Positions 37,489-46,462 of a stretch of DNA of 64,000 nt are shown here, in pieces. The first letter of the stretch is position 1. Every line of letters begins with the position of its first letter. The notes under the pieces are model-generated. The model made no database searches and was not told the DNA's origin. It was given only the letters and a program-made list of their open reading frames with translations. Position numbers and translations under genes: made by a program. The DNA is taken from positions 124,001 through 188,000 of the forward strand of contig CAWJEG010000005.1 of the NCBI GenBank assembly GCA_963841845.1, written 5' to 3'. This DNA is from CAVVGZ01 sp963841845. Its GTDB lineage: Bacteria; Chloroflexota; Anaerolineae; Anaerolineales; Anaerolineaceae.

Positions 37489-38872
37489 ATGATTTATGAA
37501 TTAAATTTACAGGAGTATTACCGGATGAAACAAATCGGTCAACTGCCAGGGCAGTTATTTTGCCTGCACTTGTTTCTAAACCAAAGGGACGGATAAAAGA
37601 TCGGATAAAATCATTCCTGGCGTCCCTCCGGAGATCTTCTCCATTATATAGAGCTGAAATAGCCTGTAAACATTCCTCAATCGTCACCACTTCTTCCAGG
37701 GCTTTCGCCTGGGAGAGATGCTTGAAATGTACCGCCTGCTCCTGGGTTTCCTGATATCTGACGGAAACAAAGGCAATACCTGGAATGTCATTGATAATTG
37801 CATCAATCATGCCTGATGTATTAATTCCTACAGTTGCCACGCTGTGTTTGAGAGTATTATAAAAATCCTGGAGGGTTGCTGTTGAATCGGGCAGAGAACC
37901 TTCTTTTGGCCAGACCACAGTTTTATCGCTGGTAACCGTCTGGTAAATTTCAGCGTTTGCTGGATGCGGCCTGACCAGGATCTGCATTTCCTTCAAATGG
38001 GGAAGGCTGCTTTTGGAGAGAGCATCCCCCAGTTCTGCCACCAGCCAGGTTTCATCCCTGGCAATATTTTTTGATGATCCAAGATATACAATATATGGAA
38101 AATCCGGATTCAATCCTACTCTTCTGCAAAAATCCCGGCGGGATAATAACAAGTCTTCAATTCCAAACCACTTATCAAAAACCGGTGCGCCAGTGAGGAC
38201 AATTCTATCCTCCCTAACATGATGAACCGTAACAGCCTCATTTGCATGCGCCTGGTTCCATACCAGCAGCAGGTCCGGTATGATATGGAACAATCCTTTT
38301 GTGGTAAGGTTATCCCAACTTAAAACAATTCCCACAGTCGGGATTCCCATTTTTTTGGCAGCTTTCAGGTACTCCACTTCTTCCGAAAAGCGCAAATTTA
38401 TTGGTGAGACAATAACGACATCCGGGGAAAGCTTCGAGATGCTCTCCACGATTTTTCTGTCGGATGGAACAATACCCTCGAACCAGGTAAAGAATTTATC
38501 CATCCCTTCACTGGCAATCCATTTATTTATCAAGGGAAATACATGGATAAGGCGGTTTAACCAATAGGGTTGGTATGAATACCACCGGCGCGAATAATAA
38601 TTGGACTGGTCTTTCCTCCTTAAGTAACTGGCATAGGACCTTAATTCTCGCATAAAAAAAATTATTGGACGCCAGAAATTCGTTCGGTAAATAAACTCGT
38701 ATATTTTGAAATTGGGGTTAGTCTTTAAAACATTCTGGATTCCCGCCGTTGATTTACTCCATTTTTTATCATAAGTGAAATGGACAGAATGGCCCAGAAG
38801 GCAAAGCTCGCGGATTATCGTTTCCTGATAGGAGAAATGATCACTCGACCGGAGTGCGTACAAAATCCTCAT
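37469..38872 (-). CDS. GT-B-fold transferase of surface polysaccharide, paralogue B
   Basis: 467 aa from ATG 38872 (MRILYALRSSDHFSYQE). The frame is open to 38944, but the extension is hydrophobic and unlike the paralogue. Shared landmarks with the protein at 34033-35418: GIVLSWDNLTTKGLF, LTGAPVFDKWFG, IVYLGSSKNIARDETW, LVRPHPANAEIY and VGINTSGMIDAIIN. The fold is that of CDP-glycerol-transferase-like GT-B proteins. Two such paralogues interleaved with a GT2 and an O-methyltransferase suggest assembly of a short repeat in which similar residues are added at two positions; that is inference. Confidence 0.65.
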   Translation of the reverse strand: MRILYALRSSDHFSYQETIIRELCLLGHSVHFTYDKKWSKSTAGIQNVLKTNPNFKIYEFIYRTNFWRPIIFFMRELRSYASYLRRKDQSNYYSRRWYSYQPYWLNRLIHVFPLINKWIASEGMDKFFTWFEGIVPSDRKIVESISKLSPDVVIVSPINLRFSEEVEYLKAAKKMGIPTVGIVLSWDNLTTKGLFHIIPDLLLVWNQAHANEAVTVHHVREDRIVLTGAPVFDKWFGIEDLLLSRRDFCRRVGLNPDFPYIVYLGSSKNIARDETWLVAELGDALSKSSLPHLKEMQILVRPHPANAEIYQTVTSDKTVVWPKEGSLPDSTATLQDFYNTLKHSVATVGINTSGMIDAIINDIPGIAFVSVRYQETQEQAVHFKHLSQAKALEEVVTIEECLQAISALYNGEDLRRDARNDFIRSFIRPFGLETSAGKITALAVDRFVSSGNTPVNLIHKSYDDESI

Positions 38873-39126
38873 TAAAATGTCAGCCCTTGCAGATATTGAA
38901 AATAAATTCTGTATCCATCCAAGCGCATAAATTGTAACATACAACCTTTTTCCAAAAAAAATACCGCATCCGCAAATAATTTACCCCTTGTTGAGGATAA
39001 ATTCCCGGTATGGGGCTTATCACCTTTTTTTATGGAGTAACAGATGATTAAGGATTTTAAGCTGGATATCTATTATTTAGAGCATGGCAAAGGGATGTAA
39101 TAAATCAGAATCCCAAGGTGGTCTGA

Positions 39127-40059
39127 TTGACAAATATTTTTTACTATGGGAAAATCGATCGTGCACATAGGCGTATTATTGAGGAAAATGTGAATTCTAT
39201 AGTTGGTAGCAGTCAAGAATCTCCGAAAAACAATCTGGAAAAAACCGAAATTGTAATTGAACCAGGCAGCAAATGGTTTTCACTCGGTCTTAAAGAAGTC
39301 TGGGCATACCGTGAACTGCTTTATTTTCTGGTTTGGCGTGATATAAAAGTACGCTACAAACAGACGGTTCTGGGAGTCGCCTGGGCAGTCCTTCAACCGG
39401 TGATGACCATGGTGATCTTCAGCTTCATTTTCGGCTCACTTGCCAACCTGCCATCGGATGGAATTCCTTATCCAATTTTTACCTTTACCGCCCTGCTTCC
39501 CTGGCAATTATTTTCACAATCTCTCGCCCAATCCACAAGCAGCCTCGTGACCAGCAAGAACCTGATTACCAAGATATACTTCCCCAGGCTGGTGATCCCG
39601 GTTGCTTCTCCCCTTTCCAGCCTGGTTGATTTTTTTATTTCACTGGTGGTCTTGGTGGGATTAATGATTTTTTACAGAATCGAGTTGACTCCTCGAATTA
39701 TTTTTTTGCCTTTCATGATCGCTTTCGCCGTATTAACCTCTCTTTCGGTTAGTTTATGGCTATCATCCCTGAATGTCAGATATCGTGACATCCAGCATAC
39801 GATCCCGTTTATTATTCAATTCTGGCAGTATGCCACCCCGATCGCTTATTCTATTTCTATCATCCCGGAAGAATGGCGTATGCTTTACGGGTTGAATCCA
39901 ATGGTGGGAGTTGTGGAGGGATTTCGCTGGGCACTGCTTGGAAAGAGTGTTGATCTGGGATTTCCATTCTATTTATCCATCCTGATTGTAGTGATCCTCT
40001 TTATCGGGGGGTTGATCAGCTTCAAAAAAATGGAAGACACTTTCGCAGATATCATCTAA
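39127..40059 (+). CDS. wzm: Wzm-type ABC transporter permease (system 2)
   Basis: 310 aa, starting at TTG 39127 with AAGGTGG 5 bases upstream. After a 55-residue cytoplasmic N-terminus come WRDIKVRYKQTVLGVAWAV, PYPIFTFTALLPWQLF, ITKIYFPRLVIP and the C-terminal KKMEDTFADII, the same landmarks as the permease at 6642-7487. It has a longer N-terminal tail than that copy. It forms the channel of the second ABC exporter, with Wzt 51 bases downstream. Divergently transcribed from the minus-strand glycosyltransferase block, with a 254-base gap that should hold both promoters. Confidence 0.92.
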   Translation: MTNIFYYGKIDRAHRRIIEENVNSIVGSSQESPKNNLEKTEIVIEPGSKWFSLGLKEVWAYRELLYFLVWRDIKVRYKQTVLGVAWAVLQPVMTMVIFSFIFGSLANLPSDGIPYPIFTFTALLPWQLFSQSLAQSTSSLVTSKNLITKIYFPRLVIPVASPLSSLVDFFISLVVLVGLMIFYRIELTPRIIFLPFMIAFAVLTSLSVSLWLSSLNVRYRDIQHTIPFIIQFWQYATPIAYSISIIPEEWRMLYGLNPMVGVVEGFRWALLGKSVDLGFPFYLSILIVVILFIGGLISFKKMEDTFADII

Positions 40060-40110
40060 CCGTGTGCATTCCAGCAGCAGGTAATAGGTTATCAAAGAGA
40101 AAACAATTTT

Positions 40111-41406
40111 ATGAGCGATATATCCATCAAAGCCGAAAATCTCAGCAAAAGATATAAAATCGGCGCTAAAAAACAGAAAGATCGAACCCTCCGGGAAGCA
40201 TTAACGGAAGGTGTATCGTCTTCTGTTCGCCGTATTGGTAAGCCTGCTCAAAAGCAAGCTGCAAAAAACACGATTATGGCGTTAGATGATGTCACTTTCA
40301 ATATCAATTACGGCGAAGCCGTTGGGATTGTCGGGCGCAATGGAGCCGGAAAAACTACCCTGTTGAAGATATTATCCAGAATCACTAAACCTTCAAGCGG
40401 CAGGGCAGTCCTATATGGCAGGGTCGGATCACTGCTGGAAGTTGGCACAGGATTTCATCCTGAATTGACCGGCCGGGAAAATGTCTATCTCAACGGGGCG
40501 ATTCTGGGTATGCACCGCCAGGAAATTGATGCAAAATTTGATGAGATCGTAAATTTTGCCGACCTTGAGAAGTTCCTGGACACCCCCGTAAAACGTTATT
40601 CAAGCGGTATGTATACCCGCCTGGCTTTTGCAGTGGCTGCTCACCTGGATCCGGAGATCCTGCTCGTAGATGAAGTCCTGGCTGTCGGGGATCTTGAATT
40701 TCAAAAAAAGTGCCTTGGCAAGATGGAAACGGTCGCCAGTGAAGGCCGGACCGTTGTATTTGTCTCCCATAATATGCCATCCACTCTGCGCCTCTGTAAG
40801 CGCGGAATTGTATTGGATCAGGGACAAATTAAAATGGATGGTCCAGTGACTGATGCAGTAAGTTTTTATATAAATTCTGTTCTCGGTGGCAGCGGAGCTA
40901 GAGAATGGACGCTTGAGGACGCTCCCGGATCATCGGAAGTAAAGCTTCTAAGTGTGTCCTTAATCAACGAATCTGGTGAGCAAATCTCCGTTGTCAATGT
41001 GGAGGAGAAAATCCTCCTTAAAATCGGTTATTATGTCAATACTCCTGGCATGGCATTTCGCTGTTTTGTTCCCTTTCGGACACAGGGTGTCACTGCCTTC
41101 TCTGCGACCGAACCATCCGAAATTATCCGGGAGGAACCGGGGGTGTATTATTCCATTCTGACTATCCCGGCAAACTTGCTGGCAGAAGGGGATTACATTG
41201 TAGGGATTTCTATATTCTCTTCCCGTGGAGGTAAAGTCCGTTATGTTTTAGTCCCCGATGCGATAGGATTCGAAGTAATGGACCCCATGCGGGGATCTTC
41301 TGCCAGAGGGGATTATGGCCAGAAGTTTGACGGCGTATTGCGTCCAAAATTGGAGTGGGATCTGGTATACAGCGGGCAATTGAAACCAAACAGTAAAAAC
41401 CAATGA
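40111..41406 (+). CDS. wzt: Wzt-type ABC transporter ATP-binding protein with C-terminal domain (system 2)
   Basis: 431 aa. Walker A GRNGAGKTT (75-83), LLEVGTGFHPELTGREN, signature RYSSGMYTR, Walker B ILLVDEVLAVGD and SHNMPS are intact. About 160 C-terminal residues (from about 270) form an extra beta-rich domain like that of chain-end-recognising Wzt proteins. Compared with the Wzt at 5371-6636, the ATPase part is closely related but the C-terminal domain is much less so, the expected pattern when two exporters handle different polymers. Last gene before tRNA-Glu; no terminator is obvious between them. Confidence 0.92.
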   Translation: MSDISIKAENLSKRYKIGAKKQKDRTLREALTEGVSSSVRRIGKPAQKQAAKNTIMALDDVTFNINYGEAVGIVGRNGAGKTTLLKILSRITKPSSGRAVLYGRVGSLLEVGTGFHPELTGRENVYLNGAILGMHRQEIDAKFDEIVNFADLEKFLDTPVKRYSSGMYTRLAFAVAAHLDPEILLVDEVLAVGDLEFQKKCLGKMETVASEGRTVVFVSHNMPSTLRLCKRGIVLDQGQIKMDGPVTDAVSFYINSVLGGSGAREWTLEDAPGSSEVKLLSVSLINESGEQISVVNVEEKILLKIGYYVNTPGMAFRCFVPFRTQGVTAFSATEPSEIIREEPGVYYSILTIPANLLAEGDYIVGISIFSSRGGKVRYVLVPDAIGFEVMDPMRGSSARGDYGQKFDGVLRPKLEWDLVYSGQLKPNSKNQ

Positions 41407-41440
41407 TTGATTTGGTCTATTGGAAAAGAATACCCGAACA

Positions 41441-41469
41441 TTGACGCTGATTTCCGGGCATGATAAAAT
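41441..41469 (+). promoter_or_regulatory. sigma70-type promoter of tRNA-Glu
   Basis: TTGACG (41441-41446), 17-base spacer, TAAAAT (41464-41469). Predicted start near 41476, seven bases before the mature tRNA. Near-consensus and well placed, so the tRNA has its own promoter rather than depending on wzt. Confidence 0.85.
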
Positions 41470-41482
41470 CCGCATGTTTCCA

Positions 41483-41555
41483 GCCCCCATCGTCTAGTGG
41501 CCCAGGACGTGGCCCTCTCAAGGCCAAAACGGGGATTCGAATTCCCCTGGGGGCA
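41483..41555 (+). tRNA. tRNA-Glu (anticodon CUC)
   Basis: 73 bases folding as a tRNA: acceptor stem GCCCCCA with TGGGGGC, T arm with GGTTCGAA-like GATTCGAAT in a CGGGG/CCCCT context, D arm containing TCTAGTGG, and anticodon stem TGGCC/GGCCA around the loop CTCTCAA, giving anticodon CTC. Discriminator base A. The CCA end is not encoded directly. A promoter precedes it and a strong hairpin terminator follows at once. Confidence 0.96.
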
Positions 41556-41556
41556 C

Positions 41557-41583
41557 AACAAGCTGCAAAATTGCAGCTTGTTT
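41557..41583 (+). terminator. Rho-independent terminator of tRNA-Glu
   Basis: Perfect 12-bp stem AACAAGCTGCAA / TTGCAGCTTGTT (41557-41568 and 41571-41582) with a 2-base spacer, followed by TTTCATTT. Begins one base after the tRNA. Confidence 0.88.
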
Positions 41584-41885
41584 CATTTAAAACCAGAATT
41601 TTAGAAATATCCAAAATAGAATATTCTAGCAAAATTGCGATTAATTATTAATCACCTGGCTACATTTTCCTTTACCTTTTATTCAGGGTACACCAACCAT
41701 AATATGATCGAATGAGATCAGGTTTAGGCAGCAACTAATACCTGAAAGAAATGATTCATCAGATGGGACAGTACAGTGATAAAATTTTCCTGGGCGAGAA
41801 GCTTTCCATGTGTAATATAAAAAATAAAGCCATGATCAAGTGTGGCCTTACAACTTAATTACTGCCAGAAGATTTGGTTTTATTG
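41584..41885. other. 302-base AT-rich gap before the two-component pair
   Basis: No reading frame here looks coding. Near the right end AATATAAAAAAT is a possible -10 region for the histidine kinase gene, without a clear -35. No repeats seen. Confidence 0.4.
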
Positions 41886-43352
41886 ATGAAAATACTCCCT
41901 TTCTCACTCTCAAAATTCGTGTTCCATTTCGCGGTAACCCTGGGGATTATTTTTGCCATCACATATTTCCTCAATCCGGGGCAGCCTTACCTTGCTTTGC
42001 AAATCATAATTTTGATTTATTTACTTCCAATCATGTTTATCACTGTGGTCTGGGGTTTAACTGCCGGATTATTTGCAAGCGTGCTTGCATTTCTTGCATT
42101 CAATTATTTCTTCCTGGAACCGTTTCACACTTTCCAGGTGCATGCTACACAAGATCTCATCACCCTCATCATCTTTCTAATTGTTGCAGTTGTAATGAGT
42201 CGATTAATCGGCCGCGCTCGTGAGGAGGCTCACAAATCACAGAGCCGGGAATTGGAAGCCACCCAGATGTACGAATTGACATCTGGCCTTGCAGGTTTAC
42301 AGGATGCCAAATCCATCGCTGAAAAACTTACCAACAGCACCCTGAATACATTCAATAGCTTATTCGTTGAAACAATTCTTTTTTCCAATGAAGGGAATGG
42401 CGAGCTGGTATTTTCCAGGCCGGATCAAAACAAACCATCAGGAATTCTCTACACGAAATTTCCGTTATTGACTGCGCGTGGTGCAGAAGGCGAACTCAGA
42501 ATTTGGCGGCAAAAAATGGAATTTTCAACAAGAGAACTGCGTTTGTTGGAGGCATTCACAAGCCAGGGGGCTCTTGCCCTCGAACGAATCCGGCTCACAA
42601 AAGGGGAGAATAAAGCTCGTGTACTGGAAGAGAGCGACAGGCTCAAAACATCCCTGCTAAACTCTGTTTCGCATGAACTCCGGTCTCCTCTTGCGGCAAT
42701 AAAAGCCTCGGTCTCCAGTCTCCGCAGTGGGAATATAAACTGGGAATCAACCGCCCGCAATGATCTATTGGAAACAATTGAAGAGGAGACAGACCACCTA
42801 AATTTTTTAGTGGGAAATTTACTGGATATGTCCCGCATCGAATCCGGAGCATTAAAACCAAATCTTCGTTGGAATTCAATCGATGAGATCGTCAGTGGGG
42901 TGGTTGTCAAAATGAGGAAACAGCTGACAGACCATTCGCTGATCAATAATTTAGATGACTCCCTGCCCCTCACCCTGACTGATTATGTATTAATAGAACA
43001 GGTATTTTCTAATCTGATCAGTAACAGCATAAAATATGCTCCACCGGATACCACGATACAAATTTCCGGGGTTCAGGAAGGTGATTATCTCCATCTTTTT
43101 GTGACCAATGAGGGCCCTTTGGTCCCGGAGGAGCAGTTGGAGCGCATTTTTGATAAATTTAATCGTATCACCCAGGCGGACAGGATAACCGGTACCGGAT
43201 TGGGCTTATCGATTTGTAAGGGGATTGTTGAAGCCCATAATGGGAAGATTTGGGCTAAAAACCAGGAAAAAGGCTTCACCTTTCATATTTTGCTTCCTGC
43301 AAAAATATCAAATGAAATCCATGAACCCATAAAGGATATTCATGATGGATAG
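41886..43352 (+). CDS. KdpD-like sensor histidine kinase without the N-terminal KdpD/USP domains
   Basis: 488 aa from ATG 41886 (an in-frame TTG lies four codons upstream). Four membrane segments in the first 110 residues, with the FNYFFLEPFHTFQVH loop typical of the DUF4118 module of KdpD. A GAF-like region follows (about 130-235), then the HisKA box SVSHELRSPLAAIKASV with phospho-accepting His at about 263, and the ATPase motifs NLISNSIKYAPP, FDKFNRI and GTGLGLSICKGIVEAHNG. The KdpD turgor/USP region that normally precedes the membrane part is missing. Overlaps its response regulator by 11 bases. Likely senses potassium or a related signal, given the KimA-like gene downstream. Confidence 0.9.
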   Translation: MKILPFSLSKFVFHFAVTLGIIFAITYFLNPGQPYLALQIIILIYLLPIMFITVVWGLTAGLFASVLAFLAFNYFFLEPFHTFQVHATQDLITLIIFLIVAVVMSRLIGRAREEAHKSQSRELEATQMYELTSGLAGLQDAKSIAEKLTNSTLNTFNSLFVETILFSNEGNGELVFSRPDQNKPSGILYTKFPLLTARGAEGELRIWRQKMEFSTRELRLLEAFTSQGALALERIRLTKGENKARVLEESDRLKTSLLNSVSHELRSPLAAIKASVSSLRSGNINWESTARNDLLETIEEETDHLNFLVGNLLDMSRIESGALKPNLRWNSIDEIVSGVVVKMRKQLTDHSLINNLDDSLPLTLTDYVLIEQVFSNLISNSIKYAPPDTTIQISGVQEGDYLHLFVTNEGPLVPEEQLERIFDKFNRITQADRITGTGLGLSICKGIVEAHNGKIWAKNQEKGFTFHILLPAKISNEIHEPIKDIHDG

Positions 43353-44040
43353 AGATCCATTGATATTGCTCATTGATGATGAGCCACAGATTTTGCGTGC
43401 CTTAAAAACGATTCTAACAGCCAACCATTTCCGGGTTGCAACATCAACCAGGGGAGATGAGGGAATAGCTTTAGCGGTTGCTCAGCCGCCAGATGTGATT
43501 ATCCTTGATCTTTCCCTTCCTGATATGGACGGGATTCAAGTATGCGAGGAAATCCGGGAATGGTCTCATGTACCCATCATCGTTCTTTCGGTAAGGGATT
43601 CCGAAAAAGACAAAGTTGCTGCATTAGACAGAGGGGCAGACGATTACCTGATAAAACCCTTTGGGATAGAAGAATTACTGGCCCGAATCCGGGTTGCTCT
43701 GCGCCATTCCAGGCAGTCGATTGGGAATAAACAAAGCTTGATTAAAGCGGGTCCTCTTCAAATCGATCTTGCACGCCATGTCGTTACCTTAAATATGGAA
43801 GAAATCCGGTTAACGGTGACTGAATTTAATTTACTTGCTTACCTTGCGTCACATGCAGATAAAGTCCTTACCCACCAGGCAATATTAACGCATGTATGGG
43901 GTCTTGACGATTTTGATCATGTTGAATATCTGAGGGTTTATATCGGCCAGCTCCGGAAAAAAATTGAACTTAATCCGGATGAACCCGAATATTTAATTAC
44001 TGAACCAGGCATCGGATACAGATTTAAGTCTAATGAATAA
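43342..44040 (+). CDS. KdpE-like OmpR-family response regulator
   Basis: 232 aa. Receiver domain: ILLIDDEPQILRALK, phospho-acceptor Asp in VIILDLSLPDMDG, VLSVRDSEKDKVAALDRGADDYLIKPF (quoted in part: DRGADDYLIKPF). C-terminal winged helix: LTVTEFNLLAYLA, THVWGLDDFDHVEYLRVYI, EPGIGYRF. The order matches KdpE. It overlaps the kinase by 11 bases, so the pair is co-translated. No kdpFABC genes are in the window; the KimA-like permease 200 bases downstream is the obvious candidate target. Confidence 0.92.
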   Translation: MMDRDPLILLIDDEPQILRALKTILTANHFRVATSTRGDEGIALAVAQPPDVIILDLSLPDMDGIQVCEEIREWSHVPIIVLSVRDSEKDKVAALDRGADDYLIKPFGIEELLARIRVALRHSRQSIGNKQSLIKAGPLQIDLARHVVTLNMEEIRLTVTEFNLLAYLASHADKVLTHQAILTHVWGLDDFDHVEYLRVYIGQLRKKIELNPDEPEYLITEPGIGYRFKSNE

Positions 44041-44108
44041 GATATTCGTCTTTATGTTTTCTTTATAATCCCCGGCAAATTTTTGTAAATTCCTTATATC
44101 TTTTTTTT

Positions 44109-44212
44109 ACACTTGTAAAGAACCCAAAGTGTTGAAGGTGTATTTTTATTCACTTTTGGAATCGTATTCCATAACAAGACACACCAGGGTTTTTTACTAT
44201 CAGAGTAAAAAA
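44109..44212 (+). promoter_or_regulatory. structured/operator-like leader of the KimA-like gene
   Basis: Three symmetric elements lie in the 200 bases before the permease: ACACTT..AAGTGT (44109-44132, 12-base loop), the perfect TGGAAT-CGT-ATTCCA (44157-44171), and an AT-rich hairpin TTTTTTACT/AGTAAAAAA (44190-44212). The middle one is a good candidate site for a dimeric response regulator; the last could be a terminator/anti-terminator. I do not recognise the conserved sequence of the c-di-AMP riboswitch that controls such genes in Firmicutes. Confidence 0.4.
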
Positions 44213-44240
44213 AAGATTTCGGATACACAGGACCTTGCCA

Positions 44241-46178
44241 ATGGAAAATAATAAATCGATAAATAATAACGTTTATAAAAACTCAAAATTCGGAACACCG
44301 AATAAAAGCTGGCGCCATATATTTATAGGCAGACCACTTCAAACAGCAGATGCCCCGCACCAACTAATAGGAAAATTTATAGGCCTGGCTGTATTTGCAT
44401 CCGATGCACTCTCATCCACAGCCTATGCCACGCAAGAAATTATGATGATCCTTGCTTTAGCAGGGACTTATGCTATGGTTTATGTGTTTCCAATTTCCAT
44501 TGCTATCTTTACATTAATGGTCATTGTAACCATTTCCTACGAGCAAACAATTCACGCCTACCCTGGTGGTGGTGGGGCATATATCGTTGCCCGGGATAAT
44601 CTCGGTGAACTACCCGCCCAGACTGCCGGTGCCGCCCTGCTCACGGATTACATCCTGACGGTTGCAGTTTCCATTTCCTCCGGCGTAGCCCAGGTTACAT
44701 CTGCTTTTCCAGCCCTGTACACCTATCGGGTTGGCATAGCAGTAGTAGTCGTATTTTTTGTTATGCTGATAAACCTGCGGGGAGTGAAAGAATCCGGAAC
44801 ATTTTTTGCATTACCGACCTATTTCTTTGTGGTGACCATGTTTATCACAGTATGCCTGGGATTGTACAGTTATTTCACCGGATCACTGGGAATGGTTGTG
44901 AATCCGCCAGAGTTTGCATTAGAAGGAGTGGCTGTCATGATTACCCCGTTCCTGTTGCTCCATGCATTTGCCAGTGGAACTTCTGCCTTAACCGGAATTG
45001 AAGCCATATCCAATGGAATTACAGCATTTAAAGAGCCTCGCAGCAGAAATGCAGGAATCACATTAATCTGGATGTCGAGCATACTTGGGTTTTTGTTCCT
45101 TGGGATTTCATTTTTGTCCGGTTCAATCGGCGCCGTCCCATCTGAAAGTGAAACTGTCATCTCACAACTTGCTCGAACGGTATTCCAGAACCAGGGTTTC
45201 TTATATCTTTCTGTAATTATCGGAACGGCTGTCATATTATTTATGGCCGCCAATACTGCCTTCGCCGATTTTCCACGGCTGGGGGCTCTGCATGCTGGAG
45301 ATGGATTCCTGCCACGCCAGTTAACCTTCCGGGGAAGCCGCCTGGTTTATTCCTGGGGAATTGTGGCGCTGGCCGGCCTGGCTTCCATTTTGATCATACT
45401 ATTTCAGGCAAGCGTTACCCGCTTAATACCGCTGTATGCTATTGGGGTATTCTTATCGTTTACTCTTTCCCAGGTTGGTATGGCAAAACGCTGGTGGAAG
45501 TCCGGGCGCCTGAAAGACGGGCAAGAAATCGTCGAACCCGGTTCAATAGTCAAATACGATTCAAAATGGATATACAAAATGGTCGTCAATGGATTTGGAT
45601 CGGTTTGTACCTTCATTGTCATGCTGGTATTTGGAATTACCAAATTCAAGGATGGAGCCTGGATTATCGTTTTATTAATTCCAACAATGGTATTTATTTT
45701 TTATCGAATTCACCATCATTACAAGTCCCTTGCTGAAAAGTTGTCCCTCACGAATTACATGCCCACAAATTTAATATCCCGGCACCGCGTCATCCTATTA
45801 ATTTCCGGGGTTCATAATGGCTCTCTAACAGCATTGACATATGCGCGTTCGCTCTCACAGGACCTGACTGCAGTTCATGTTTCGATTGACGAAAAAGAAA
45901 CACAAAAAGTACGGGAGAAGTGGAATATTTACGGTGAAGGCACACGGCTGATTATCCTGGAGTCACCATACCGGTTGATGGTTGAACCGGTTTTGGAGTA
46001 TATCAATATGCTTTTAGAGATCATGCGTCCAAATGAATTGTTGACGGTTGTCGTCCCCCAATTTGTACCTAAACACTGGTGGGAAAATTTGCTGCATAAC
46101 CAGACTGCTTTACTTTTACGTTTTGCCCTCCTCTACAAACCGCGGCTGGTAATTTTAGAGGTACCTTACCAGGTATGA
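44241..46178 (+). CDS. KimA-like APC-superfamily potassium transporter
   Basis: 645 aa from ATG 44241. N-terminal region RHIFIGRPLQTADAPHQLIG then the first helix FASDALSSTAYATQEIMMIL, a hallmark of the KimA/YdaO group of amino-acid-permease-fold potassium importers. YPGGGGAYIVARDNLG and NLRGVKESGTFFALP follow; 12 membrane segments end near residue 485. The last 150 residues form a soluble domain (ISRHRVILLISGVHNGSLT, AVHVSID), matching the KimA cytoplasmic C-terminal domain. Its position after a KdpD/KdpE-like pair supports potassium transport, but an amino-acid substrate cannot be ruled out from sequence alone. Confidence 0.8.
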   Translation: MENNKSINNNVYKNSKFGTPNKSWRHIFIGRPLQTADAPHQLIGKFIGLAVFASDALSSTAYATQEIMMILALAGTYAMVYVFPISIAIFTLMVIVTISYEQTIHAYPGGGGAYIVARDNLGELPAQTAGAALLTDYILTVAVSISSGVAQVTSAFPALYTYRVGIAVVVVFFVMLINLRGVKESGTFFALPTYFFVVTMFITVCLGLYSYFTGSLGMVVNPPEFALEGVAVMITPFLLLHAFASGTSALTGIEAISNGITAFKEPRSRNAGITLIWMSSILGFLFLGISFLSGSIGAVPSESETVISQLARTVFQNQGFLYLSVIIGTAVILFMAANTAFADFPRLGALHAGDGFLPRQLTFRGSRLVYSWGIVALAGLASILIILFQASVTRLIPLYAIGVFLSFTLSQVGMAKRWWKSGRLKDGQEIVEPGSIVKYDSKWIYKMVVNGFGSVCTFIVMLVFGITKFKDGAWIIVLLIPTMVFIFYRIHHHYKSLAEKLSLTNYMPTNLISRHRVILLISGVHNGSLTALTYARSLSQDLTAVHVSIDEKETQKVREKWNIYGEGTRLIILESPYRLMVEPVLEYINMLLEIMRPNELLTVVVPQFVPKHWWENLLHNQTALLLRFALLYKPRLVILEVPYQV

Positions 46179-46251
46179 TAGGGCAGTCATTTCTTTTTCG
46201 CAGACACCTGATTTAAACCCTTTATTTGATAATCTATTTAACTCAATAGAA

Positions 46252-46287
46252 AATTGCTCCAGCAACTCATCAGCAGCTGGAGCAATT
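46252..46287 (+). terminator. hairpin terminator after the KimA-like gene
   Basis: Perfect 12-bp inverted repeat AATTGCTCCAGC / GCTGGAGCAATT (46252-46263, 46276-46287) with a 12-base loop, then CTTATT. It lies 74 bases after the stop. A weak T tract makes efficiency uncertain. Confidence 0.7.
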
Positions 46288-46462
46288 CTTATTGCCAAAA
46301 ACTGGTCTTTATTTTCGGCCGTGTCTATATATGAGCAGGTGTTATCGTTGAATGAATTATCCAAAGTCCAAATGGCTGTTCAAGGACTGGTTCACTAGGG
46401 ATATAATAAGCCATTATTCAATAAATGATGATTTTTTTAAAAAATATCCTGGAGATCCTGTT

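Noticed and set aside
44041..44240. c-di-AMP (ydaO-type) riboswitch before the KimA-like gene
   Set aside because: The conserved core sequence is not recognisable; only simple inverted repeats are present.
46155..46364. 69-codon open frame on the minus strand between the KimA-like gene and glnS
   Set aside because: It overlaps the hairpin terminator, has no ribosome-binding site and its sequence is not protein-like.
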